Below, in pieces: positions 1 through 5,967 of a stretch of DNA of 6,639 bases. The DNA lies in contig JACQGG010000177.1 in NCBI GenBank assembly GCA_016199665.1, forward strand, positions 1 through 6,639, given 5' to 3'. The notes beneath the pieces are model-generated. The model was not told where the DNA came from, did not search any database, and was given only the letters and a program-made list of their open reading frames with translations. The position numbers were made by a program, and so were the translations under genes. Within the stretch, counting starts at the first letter, position 1; each line of letters begins with the position of its first letter. This DNA is from Acidobacteriota bacterium (GTDB taxonomy: Bacteria; Acidobacteriota; UBA6911; JACQSX01).

Positions 1-162
1 ACAACGACCCACGTCCAGGTCGACGCCTCTGGAATAACTCCACGACTTATTCTGTCGGATCAGCTTGGTGAGCCGTGCAGCGGAACAATTTGCGAAAGTT
101 CTTTTTGGGTGTCGTCTTCGTTTCTGCAGACGCAGGGCCTGGACGTGAGGCCTAGAACCTAA
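1..162 (+). CDS. Possible C-terminal fragment of an upstream gene (partial)
   Basis: Frame 1 is open from the left edge to a TAA at 160-162, giving 53 codons; both other plus frames close early (TAA near 34, TGA near 69). The translation reads like ordinary protein, with a hydrophobic/polar alternating stretch (HVQVDASGITPRLILSD) and a later FWVSSSFLQTQGLDVRPRT end, as might close a beta-rich secreted domain. The antisense frame on the same codon register is also open but reads as an arginine-rich shadow. No motif or family is recognised and no start is visible, because it would lie outside the window. An open run of this length is not very improbable by chance at this base composition, so this is only a plausible 3' end. 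It could equally be non-coding. Confidence 0.35.
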   Translation, partial: TTTHVQVDASGITPRLILSDQLGEPCSGTICESSFWVSSSFLQTQGLDVRPRT

Positions 163-203
163 TGGGAGTCCCCCCGGCTTGCCGGCCGATACTTACTCCT
201 GAT

Positions 204-245
204 CGTGGGCGTGAGCGTGATCGTGGACGTGGGCGTGACCGTGAG
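204..245. repeat. Seven-copy CGTGNN hexamer tandem tract
   Basis: CGTG recurs with an exact 6-base period at 204, 210, 216, 222, 228, 234 and 240. The two spacer bases vary (gg, ag, at, ga, gg, ac, ag). It sits in the non-coding stretch between the fragment at the left edge and the transporter gene. The rest of 163-400 holds a short CCGG-CTTG-CCGG inverted repeat (174-185), an orphan AGGAGG (335-340) and a G-rich tract (352-382). I see no convincing gene or sigma70 promoter there. Degenerate hexamer tracts of this style occur between genes in some soil bacterial genomes; that is recollection rather than a search result. Function is unknown. Confidence 0.8.
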
Positions 246-400
246 CCAGCGTTGTGCAGGTGTGGAGGCGAGATCGAATACCAGAAACCCCCTACGTAAG
301 TCCCTTGTTTTCAATACCCCTGTTTTGGTTTCGTAGGAGGCACTTCGGACCGGGGTGACGCGGTGGAAGTGGTGGAGGTGGAGTTGTTTAGGAATCGGCG

Positions 401-1795
401 ATGAGGGATTGGCTGGGCAGGGTTGTCGAAAAGACGACGGTATGGAGTACGCGTTGGGTTCCAAGTGCGTTTGTTATCGCATGCCTGTTAACCCTTGTCA
501 TGTTTGCCATGGTCGTGCTGGTCGCGGGGAAGTCGCCGGTGGAAGCGCTGGGCTATTGGATGGAAGGCTTCTGGGAACTGCTTGTACTGGCAATGCAGTT
601 CTCCCTGATCATGATCACCGGCTATATGGTCGCGGTGTCGCCCCCGGCCTCGAAAGCTCTGAAAGCAGTGGCGGGCATTCCCAAAACCGCACTGGGGACC
701 GTCTGCCTTATGGGGCTGGTTTCCATGGCCCTTTCCTGGACTCACTGGGGACTCGGCCTGATCGGCGGGCCGATCTTTCTGCGATTCCTGATTCGCAGAC
801 ATCCAGATGTCGATTACCGGCTATTGGCTGCTGCTGGATATGTCGGACCGGGCTGTACCTGGCACGCCGGGCTGGCGGGATCCGCCCCGTTGTTGGTGGC
901 TACGCCAAAGCATTTTATGGAAGGTCAAATAGGCATCATTCCCATGTCGACCACCACATTTTCTGCCTTCAACCTTTGGCTTACCGTGGTGGTGGTGATT
1001 AGCGTCGTGAGCACACTTATCGCTCTGTACCCCAGGACGGCGACTGCCAATACCGAGGGACTGGAGCATGTTTTGGAAGGGACCGACGCCATCGCAAAAC
1101 TGGAAAGCACCTCCGTCCGGAATAGCGCAGGCACGGTTTCGCCCGGGGCAGATCCGGCATTTTCTCTGGCCCGATTCCTGGAGTCCAGTTACCTGATCAA
1201 TCTGGTTGTCGGATTGCTGGGCTTGGCAGGATTCATCATGTCGGTCATGCGCGGAAATTTTCAGATGTCCTTGAATGTCTTCAACAGTGCTTTTTTGTTT
1301 CTGGCGCTGTTGCTGCACCCCAATCCGGCAAGTTTTGGCCGCGCAGCAGCGCAGGGAACGGAGCTGCTGCATGGCATTATCATCCAGTTTCCTTTTTATG
1401 CGGGAATTTACGGTCTCATGCAACACTCCGGTCTTGCCGTAATCATTGGGAATTGGTTTGTCTCAATTGCCAGTGCCCAAACTTTTCCGCTCGTCGTCTA
1501 TTGGTATTCTGGAATCCTCAATTACTTCATGCCTTCCGGGGGAGCCAAATGGGCGGTGGAAGCTCCGTATATTATTTCGGCAGGCAATGCTCTCGGAGTT
1601 CCGATTCAACAGGTGGTCCTGTCTTATGCCTGGGGTGACATGGCCACGGACCTCTTGCAGCCGTTCTGGGCCATCCCACTGCTCGCCGTTGCCAGGTTGG
1701 AGTTCAAGGACATCTTGGGCTACCTCGGGATCCTGTTTGTGGTCTATAGTTTCGTGGTCTCGATCGCGTTTGCGCTGATGCCTTTTGTCTGGTGA
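401..1795 (+). CDS. atoE: AtoE-family short-chain fatty acid transporter
   Basis: A 464-residue polytopic inner-membrane permease of the AtoE (short-chain fatty acid transporter) family, close to the usual 440-470 residues. Hydrophobic segments lie near residues 22-42, 56-78, 96-130, 190-211, 263-283, 293-307, 325-350, 363-378 and 419-460, with a hydrophilic loop at about 212-262. Family hallmarks are WTHWGLGLIGG (113-123), HPDVDYRLL (134-142), GLAGSAPLLVATP (157-169), the PSGGAKW signature (378-384) and LLQPFWAIPLLA (418-429). The start is firm: in-frame stops occur at 356-358 and 389-391, and AGGAA (390-394) sits 6 nt before ATG 401. It leads an operon with a CoA ligase 12 nt downstream, so the imported acid is probably activated to a CoA thioester. 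By family the substrate is a short-chain acid such as acetoacetate or butyrate; the exact one cannot be read here. No thiolase or CoA-transferase genes are present, unlike the classical ato operon. Confidence 0.93.
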   Translation: MRDWLGRVVEKTTVWSTRWVPSAFVIACLLTLVMFAMVVLVAGKSPVEALGYWMEGFWELLVLAMQFSLIMITGYMVAVSPPASKALKAVAGIPKTALGTVCLMGLVSMALSWTHWGLGLIGGPIFLRFLIRRHPDVDYRLLAAAGYVGPGCTWHAGLAGSAPLLVATPKHFMEGQIGIIPMSTTTFSAFNLWLTVVVVISVVSTLIALYPRTATANTEGLEHVLEGTDAIAKLESTSVRNSAGTVSPGADPAFSLARFLESSYLINLVVGLLGLAGFIMSVMRGNFQMSLNVFNSAFLFLALLLHPNPASFGRAAAQGTELLHGIIIQFPFYAGIYGLMQHSGLAVIIGNWFVSIASAQTFPLVVYWYSGILNYFMPSGGAKWAVEAPYIISAGNALGVPIQQVVLSYAWGDMATDLLQPFWAIPLLAVARLEFKDILGYLGILFVVYSFVVSIAFALMPFVW

Positions 1796-1807
1796 TCCGG
1801 GGGTAAG

Positions 1808-3394
1808 ATGACTATTGAACGGCTGCTCATGCGTGCGGCCGAGAAAGACCCGCAAAAAATCTATCTCTACTATGCCGACGACAAGGTTTGCTACGCGGCG
1901 TTTGCGGAAAACGTCAGCCGGGCCGCTGGAGCTTTTTGGGAGTTGGGCCTGCGCCGGGGAGACAAAGTCTGCCTCATGCTTCCTAACTGCTCCGAGTTTT
2001 TGTACGCGTGGCTCGGGCTGGCAAAGATTGGCGTCATCTCTGTCTTCGTCAATGCGGCCCTCAGAGGTGAAGAGATCAAATACATCGCCAACCATTCGCA
2101 GGCAAAAGCGATCGTTACCCGGTCGGAATTTCTTGAAACTTTCGACAGCATCAAAGCGGCATTACCCCGTGTCCGATATCCGGTGGTCTGTGCGGATCGA
2201 TCGTGCTGCGGTGGAACTCTTTCGCTGGCCGAGCTTCTGCAAGGCGCCTCTGCTCGTTCCGGCTGGCCCCCGGTGAGACCGGAGGATATAGCCGCATTTA
2301 TTTACACTTCTGGAACCACAGGTCCTCCCAAAGCAGTTATGCAAACTCACAGGACCTACTTTCTCACTGGAGAGGCTTTTCCGTACTGGCTGGGTCTAAA
2401 CTCGGAAGACCGGCTGTTCTCCTGCCTACCGCTTTCTCATATCAATGCCCAGGCCTATTCGGCGATGGGGAGTCTGGCCGTCGGCGCAAGCCTAATCCTC
2501 GCCGACAAGTTCAGTGCGGCTCGGTTCTGGGAGCAGATAGAGAGGTACGGGGCGACTGAGTTCAACTTGATCGGCGCGATGCCGCTCTTCCTCCTCAAGC
2601 AGCCGGTCAAGCCGGCCGAGCGCAGACACTCAGCGCGGGTGGCCTATACGGCTCCCGCTTTGCCGGGACGCTTGCACGAGAAGTTCGAGGAAAGATTCGG
2701 CGTTACTCTCACGGTGGGTTATGGCATGAGTGAGAGTACGTTCGGTACCATCAATTCCGTGGATAAAACCAAGAGGGCAGTGGGCAGCATTGGATTGCCC
2801 CGCTCTCATGCGGACCCTCAATTCCCCAACGATTTGAGGATTGTCGACGATGAGAGACGTGAAGTGCCGACCGGGGAGGTCGGAGAAATCACCCTGAAAA
2901 ACCCCACGGTGATGCAGGGCTACTACCGGGATCCGGAAGCGACCCAAGCCGCCCTGAGCAATGGGTGGCTTTTCACGGGCGATCTGGCCTACCGGGACAG
3001 CAGGGGTTTCCTGTACTTCGCCGGAAGAAAAAAGGACATGATTCGGCTGAAGGGAGAAAATATCTCCGCCTTTGAGGTCGAAAGCGTGATCGAACAGCAT
3101 CCAGCGGTTCTGGAGTCGGCCGTGATTGCCATCCCTTCCGAGTTGGGCGAGGAGGCAATAAAAGCATTTGTCGTAGTCAAAAGCGGTCAGGAACTTTCGG
3201 CTCACGACATCCTGGAGTGGTGCAGCCAGCGCCTGGCAGGTTTCAAAGTGCCCGGCATTGTCGAGTTCAGAAACAGCTTGCCTAAAACATCTACGCTGAA
3301 AACAGCCAAACACCTGCTGCGAGAAGAAGCTCTTCGAGGGGAGGGGCAACGACGGCGGGGCAATCTTCCCCTGAGTTTGAAAGAACAACCCTAG
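1808..3394 (+). CDS. AMP-forming acyl-CoA ligase, CaiC-like
   Basis: A 528-residue cytoplasmic member of the adenylate-forming superfamily, which joins a carboxylic acid to CoA through an acyl-AMP intermediate. Core motifs in order: P-loop YTSGTTGPPK (166-175), GYGMSES with Glu309, GWLFTGDL with ribose-binding Asp392, hinge GRKKDMI (406-412), GENIS (416-420), and the C-terminal lysine loop LPKTSTLKTAK with the presumed catalytic Lys498. The stretch EEAIKAFVVVKSG followed by GFKVPGIVEFR resembles crotonobetaine/carnitine-CoA ligase CaiC, as does the segment after the P-loop (LPLSHINAQAYSAMGSLAVGA). Specificity therefore leans to small polar or short-chain acids, but this is inference; the closest annotations could also be long-chain or aryl acid ligases. 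One oddity is that the Gly usually preceding the A10 lysine (T-G-K) is Leu. It starts 12 nt after the transporter stop, with GGGGG (1799-1803) just upstream, so the two are very likely co-transcribed. Confidence 0.9.
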   Translation: MTIERLLMRAAEKDPQKIYLYYADDKVCYAAFAENVSRAAGAFWELGLRRGDKVCLMLPNCSEFLYAWLGLAKIGVISVFVNAALRGEEIKYIANHSQAKAIVTRSEFLETFDSIKAALPRVRYPVVCADRSCCGGTLSLAELLQGASARSGWPPVRPEDIAAFIYTSGTTGPPKAVMQTHRTYFLTGEAFPYWLGLNSEDRLFSCLPLSHINAQAYSAMGSLAVGASLILADKFSAARFWEQIERYGATEFNLIGAMPLFLLKQPVKPAERRHSARVAYTAPALPGRLHEKFEERFGVTLTVGYGMSESTFGTINSVDKTKRAVGSIGLPRSHADPQFPNDLRIVDDERREVPTGEVGEITLKNPTVMQGYYRDPEATQAALSNGWLFTGDLAYRDSRGFLYFAGRKKDMIRLKGENISAFEVESVIEQHPAVLESAVIAIPSELGEEAIKAFVVVKSGQELSAHDILEWCSQRLAGFKVPGIVEFRNSLPKTSTLKTAKHLLREEALRGEGQRRRGNLPLSLKEQP

Positions 3395-3407
3395 GCACTC
3401 TTATTCT

Positions 3408-3413
3408 GGAGGA
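3408..3413 (+). promoter_or_regulatory. Strong Shine-Dalgarno for a GTG-started gene
   Basis: GGAGGA lies 4 nt before GTG 3418 in the 23-nt gap after the ligase stop. It decides the GTG start of the CMD-family gene and keeps its whole signal peptide in frame. No ATG lies in frame nearby before the hydrophobic segment. Confidence 0.75.
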
Positions 3414-3417
3414 CCCT

Positions 3418-4065
3418 GTGATTGACCACAACGGAAGAACTAAACGAGAAGTTCTGGTAATGGTTTTTGTTCTGGCCTTCGTGCCCTTTATGAATGCGGA
3501 AGCCCAGAATCGCATGCCGCCAATACCGGTTGACAAGATGACGGAGGAACAAAAGAAATCCGTTGCGGAATTTAAGACCGCCCGGGGGGCTGATTTATCC
3601 GGCCCGTTTTTTCCCCTTCTCAGGAGCCCGGAGGTCCTGAATCGAGTCAGGGCCATGGGCGATTATTTGCGCTTCAAGAGCCTTCTGCCTCCGAGGCTTA
3701 GTGAATTTGTCATCCTCATCACTGCGCGGCAGTGGACGCAGCAGTACGAGTGGAGCGCCCACTATGCGATTGCGATCAAGGCCGGTCTGAATCCGGACAT
3801 TGCAAGGGCCGTCGCCGAAGGCCGGCGTCCGGAAAAAATGGCGGAAGACGAGGAAATCGTTTACGACTTCTGTACCGAGCTGCTCCGGAACCAAAGCGTC
3901 AGCGACGTGACCTATGCGCGGGCGGTTGCAAAGTTCGGGGAACCCGGCGTCATCGACACGGTTGGCATCGTGGGCTACTACACAGTCCTTGCCATGGTTC
4001 TGAACACGGCGCGCACGCCGGTGCCGGAGGGGATGACGCCGGCCCTGGCGCCGTTCCCCCACTAA
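3418..4065 (+). CDS. Exported carboxymuconolactone decarboxylase (CMD/AhpD-fold) family protein
   Basis: A 215-residue protein of the CMD/AhpD-like alpha-helical fold. Residues 1-30 form a signal peptide: Lys/Arg n-region, hydrophobic core VLVMVFVLAFVPFM, and likely cleavage near NAEA-Q (29/30). The mature part runs through PPIPVDKMTEEQ (34-45), GPFFPLLRSPEV (62-73), the CMD core LPPRLSEFVILITARQWTQQ (90-109) and YEWSAHY (110-116) with His115, then GYYTVLAMVLNTARTP (186-201). The CxxC pair of AhpD-type peroxidases is absent; the only cysteine is Cys152, so a thiol peroxidase role is unlikely. Classical CMD enzymes decarboxylate a lactone in the beta-ketoadipate pathway, but members of this exported subgroup are not functionally assigned to my knowledge. 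It is third in an operon with an acid permease and a CoA ligase, suggesting a role in processing an organic acid or aromatic compound in the periplasm. GTG is used as the start. Confidence 0.88.
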   Translation: MIDHNGRTKREVLVMVFVLAFVPFMNAEAQNRMPPIPVDKMTEEQKKSVAEFKTARGADLSGPFFPLLRSPEVLNRVRAMGDYLRFKSLLPPRLSEFVILITARQWTQQYEWSAHYAIAIKAGLNPDIARAVAEGRRPEKMAEDEEIVYDFCTELLRNQSVSDVTYARAVAKFGEPGVIDTVGIVGYYTVLAMVLNTARTPVPEGMTPALAPFPH

Positions 4066-4085
4066 CCCAAGTTCGCCACAGAACC

Positions 4086-4108
4086 GCGCGCGTAAGCAAG
4101 CGGCGCGC
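4086..4108. terminator. GC-rich stem-loop after the three-gene operon
   Basis: GCGCGC (4086-4091) can pair with GCGCGC (4103-4108) across a short loop, 20 nt after the CMD-family stop. It lies between two convergent genes, where a terminator is expected. There is no T-run on either side, so it is not a canonical intrinsic terminator; it may be a Rho-dependent or stabilising 3' hairpin. A smaller inverted repeat, GTTCG-GTGA-CGAAC, follows at 4143-4156. Confidence 0.3.
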
Positions 4109-4161
4109 TAACTCATTGAAATTCCCCGCCGCTCCGGTCGCGGTTCGGTGACGAACTGGGG

Positions 4162-4175
4162 CTAGCCCGGGCTAG
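4162..4175. repeat. 14-bp perfect palindrome overlapping a stop codon
   Basis: CTAGCCCGGGCTAG is a perfect 14-base palindrome. Its right half contains the minus-strand TAG stop (4172-4174) of the cohesin-like gene. It could help terminate the minus-strand transcript, since it lies exactly at its end, or be a protein-binding site. There is no loop and no T-run, so a hairpin would be shortened. Confidence 0.6.
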
Positions 4176-4741
4176 TGCATGTAAAAGAAACAGGCGAAAA
4201 TCGGGGGGCTGTCGATCACCTTGACTTCTCCATCCTTGCCTGCAATGAACTGAACGGGCACAGAAGGACTCTGGGGCGTCCAGGCGCTGACCTTGTTGTT
4301 CAGAGTGATCGTGCCCTCGCTGGGGGCATTTTCAGAAATCTTGAAAATGAGACTAGCCAAAGTACCGGCCGGAATCGAGCCGCCCGGCTTTGCGGATATG
4401 GTGATGCGCAACACCGAATTCTCAAAGTTTGCGTTGACCGCCTGACGGGTGGCGCTGACCTCAGCGCCTACCGCCTTGGCAGACGAGCCCGGTCTGGCTT
4501 CCCGAAACGCAAGGAGCTGGCCAGGGTAGGTGATCTCGCTTTCCGCTTTTGCGATCTGCACCCCTTCAGGGACTCTCAAGCTCAGCCTCAGGGTAATCTC
4601 GCTGCCCGGACTTTCCGTGTCAGAACTCAAGTCCAGGGCCAATCCTGAGGGCCCCTGGGCCGCGCTCTCCTTGCTGCCGCAGGCAAGCGCGGCAATCAAG
4701 ATCACAACTGCACGCAGCCTGGGCTGGAAAACCTTGTTCAT
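4172..4741 (-). CDS. Small exported cohesin-like domain protein
   Basis: A 189-residue protein taken from ATG 4741; a TTG at 4768 would add nine residues but gives a less natural signal peptide. GGGA (4748-4751 on the plus strand) lies 6 nt before the ATG. Residues 1-28 are a signal sequence (RLR, then AVVILIAALAC). Cys21 in ALAC could be a weak lipobox, or signal peptidase I could cut near SAAQ. The mature region of about 35-175 looks like a beta-sandwich of the cohesin/carbohydrate-binding type: opening LALDLSSDTESPGSEITLRL, then VQIAKAESEITYPGQLLAF, SVLRITISAKPGGSIPAGTL, ASLIFKISENAPSEGTITL. This arrangement is usual for bacterial cohesin domains in non-cellulosomal secreted proteins. The C-terminus ends abruptly in IFACFFYMH, a hydrophobic tail with a second cysteine (Cys184). 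No dockerin or enzyme is encoded nearby, so a partner is unknown. It is convergent with the CMD operon and divergent from the CAP gene. The domain call is by fold pattern, not search. Confidence 0.7.
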   Translation of the reverse strand: MNKVFQPRLRAVVILIAALACGSKESAAQGPSGLALDLSSDTESPGSEITLRLSLRVPEGVQIAKAESEITYPGQLLAFREARPGSSAKAVGAEVSATRQAVNANFENSVLRITISAKPGGSIPAGTLASLIFKISENAPSEGTITLNNKVSAWTPQSPSVPVQFIAGKDGEVKVIDSPPIFACFFYMH

Positions 4742-4867
4742 CTTCTGTCCCGGTCTCAAGGGCCCCAATATTCGCTAAGTGCCACGCTACGGACCAGGGC
4801 TGAAGCGCCCCGGCGGATTCCCGGAGAAGTCAGTCGTTGCAGGCGATTTCTGATACAACGGGACGCA

Positions 4868-4876
4868 TGCTACACT
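4868..4876 (+). promoter_or_regulatory. Extended -10 promoter element for the CAP gene
   Basis: TGC-TACACT is an extended -10 (TGN then TACACT, matching TATAAT at four of six bases). A weak -35 (TTCTGA, 4848-4853) lies 17 nt upstream. Transcription would start near 4881-4885, that is, at or within two bases of GTG 4884. This would give a leaderless message, which fits the lack of a clear Shine-Dalgarno there. A prediction only. Confidence 0.45.
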
Positions 4877-4883
4877 GGCGGGC

Positions 4884-5864
4884 GTGAGGCCGTCAAGAAT
4901 AACCCCAACTGTGCCAACTGTGAGGCGGGTTCTGCTCTTGCTAGCCTGCTGGGGACTGGCGGTGCTGTCGCACCCTGCCGGAATCCGCTCAAGTCCCGTT
5001 CGTCCCTATCAGGCGCCCGCGGATCAGGAAATCACAACTGAGGCAATTCGAGACATGAAGTTAAGGCTGGTGGAGCGCATCAACCAGGATCGCACCCGGA
5101 TGGATCAGCCGCCGGTTAGTTTTCTTGGGGACCTCTCGCAACTGGCTGACGAGCACTGCCGTGAAATGCTGCAGTGGGACTATGTGAGCCACTGGAATCG
5201 CGCCGGCCTGAAACCCTACATGCGTTACTCTTCAGGGGGAATTACCGATCACACGGCCGAGAATATCGCCAGCCTCAAGGACACCAGCTTTCGCCCGGTA
5301 ATGGGGCACATCTGGCAGGAGATGATCCGGCGTCATGAGAGCCTGCTCCATGAGCAGGCGCCCGATGATTTGCACCGCAAATCCATTTTGAACCCGCAGC
5401 ACACGCACGTCGGCATCGGTTTGGCCTATGATGAGACGGGCATGACGTTGATCGAAGTATTCGCCGGCCGGTACCTGAGCGTTGCGCCGTTGCCCCGCCG
5501 CGCGAAGCTCTCCGAGAAAGTGAGTCTCAGGGCGAAAAGCGTGTCACGCGATTTCAAGCTTGAGGGAATTTCAATTTTCTACGACGAACTCCCCCGCCCG
5601 TACTCTGCCGGCGACCTGGCTGCCACTCACTCGTATGGGTTTCCGGATGCCGAGCGGATCCTGCGGCGGCGGCTGCCGTCTCCGTATGTTTACCAGGGAG
5701 GGGGCGCAGGGGAAATCCGTGTTGACCCGGATGAATCTTTTGTCTGCGAGATCGAATTCTTCAAAAAACAGCCGGGTGTTTATACCGTGGTCGTCTGGCT
5801 GAAAAAAGACGGGGCGGAGAACAAACCGTTCATGGCGACCGACATTAGCATTTTTGCGGGCTAG
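4884..5864 (+). CDS. Exported CAP/SCP-domain protein with C-terminal beta domain
   Basis: A 326-residue secreted protein. The N-terminus has Arg14-Arg15 and a hydrophobic core VLLLLACWGLAVLS (16-29), a signal peptide or anchor; ACW is only a poor lipobox because the hydrophobic core continues after it. Residues about 58-197 are a CAP (SCP/PR-1) domain: LVERINQDRTRM (62-73), HCREMLQWDYVSHWNRAG (91-108), AENIASL (125-131), HTHVGIGLAYDE (173-184), TLIEVFAGRY (188-197). The cavity tetrad His103, Glu126, His175 and Glu191 looks intact. Bacterial CAP proteins are secreted with poorly known function; lipid or metal binding or peptidase-like roles are proposed. Residues about 205-326 form a separate segment rich in beta strands (FKLEGISIFYD, YTVVVWLKKDG, ATDISIFAG), perhaps Ig-like. 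GTG 4884 is the longest start. GTG 4911 and 4920 also fit in frame but shorten the n-region. No Shine-Dalgarno is clear. Confidence 0.85.
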   Translation: MRPSRITPTVPTVRRVLLLLACWGLAVLSHPAGIRSSPVRPYQAPADQEITTEAIRDMKLRLVERINQDRTRMDQPPVSFLGDLSQLADEHCREMLQWDYVSHWNRAGLKPYMRYSSGGITDHTAENIASLKDTSFRPVMGHIWQEMIRRHESLLHEQAPDDLHRKSILNPQHTHVGIGLAYDETGMTLIEVFAGRYLSVAPLPRRAKLSEKVSLRAKSVSRDFKLEGISIFYDELPRPYSAGDLAATHSYGFPDAERILRRRLPSPYVYQGGGAGEIRVDPDESFVCEIEFFKKQPGVYTVVVWLKKDGAENKPFMATDISIFAG

Positions 5865-5874
5865 CCACACTAGT

Positions 5875-5904
5875 TTGACTTGACTCATGATCTTCCATTA
5901 TTCT
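5875..5904 (+). promoter_or_regulatory. Sigma70-like promoter for the cyclophilin gene
   Basis: TTGACT (5875-5880, five of six to the consensus) and TATTCT (5899-5904, four of six) are separated by 18 nt. Transcription would start near 5911, giving a leader of about 69 nt. The -35 hexamer is part of a TTGACTTGACT direct repeat. The promoter overlaps the upstream in-frame ATG at 5887, arguing that translation starts later, at 5980. Confidence 0.6.
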
Positions 5905-5942
5905 GTGCCTCTTTGTTGGTGTTTTTTACGAAATGAGACCTC

Positions 5943-5959
5943 GCATGGGCCTCCCGTGC
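5943..5959 (+). promoter_or_regulatory. Leader hairpin just upstream of the ribosome site
   Basis: GCATGGG (5943-5949) pairs with CCCGTGC (5953-5959) over a 3-nt loop, with one G-T wobble in a 7-bp stem. It ends 8 nt before the Shine-Dalgarno. CTCC in its loop and 3' arm (5951-5954) could alternatively pair with GGAG of the ribosome site (5969-5972), so it might modulate translation. It may also be only a passive stem. Confidence 0.4.
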
Positions 5960-5967
5960 AGTTAAGC

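Noticed and set aside
159..464. Minus-strand open frame of 101 codons covering the hexamer tract and the transporter start
   Set aside because: Composition is low-complexity (Thr-Pro-Thr, His-rich) and created by the CGTGNN and GGN repeats; it overlaps the start of a clear gene and has no family resemblance.
355..1002. Plus-strand GTG-started frame of 215 codons overlapping the transporter
   Set aside because: It is the alternate frame of the AtoE gene; translation is Gly/Arg/Cys/His-rich and unlike any family, and the AGGAGG upstream is too far away.
821..1426. Long antisense frame within the transporter gene
   Set aside because: Antisense shadow with Arg/Gln/His-rich translation; the sense strand encodes a well-marked membrane protein.
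3338..3361. G-rich segment in the 3' end of the ligase gene as a G-quadruplex
   Set aside because: Only three runs of three or more G, and the bases are explained by Arg/Gly codons of the coding tail.
2630..3388. 252-codon antisense frame across the ligase C-terminal half
   Set aside because: The sense strand carries the conserved adenylate-forming motifs; the antisense translation shows no signal of its own.
4175..4648. Plus-strand frame opposite the cohesin-like gene
   Set aside because: Arg/Gly/Leu-rich shadow without a ribosome site; the minus strand gives a signal peptide and a coherent beta-domain.
4867..4887. Six-codon upstream frame (MLHWRA) overlapping the CAP start by GTGA
   Set aside because: It would allow translational coupling, but it has no Shine-Dalgarno and it overlaps the likely -10 element, so it would probably not be transcribed.
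5861..5873. CTAG-ccaca-CTAG as a terminator after the CAP gene
   Set aside because: Only a 4-bp stem with a 5-nt loop and just three T after it; too weak to support.
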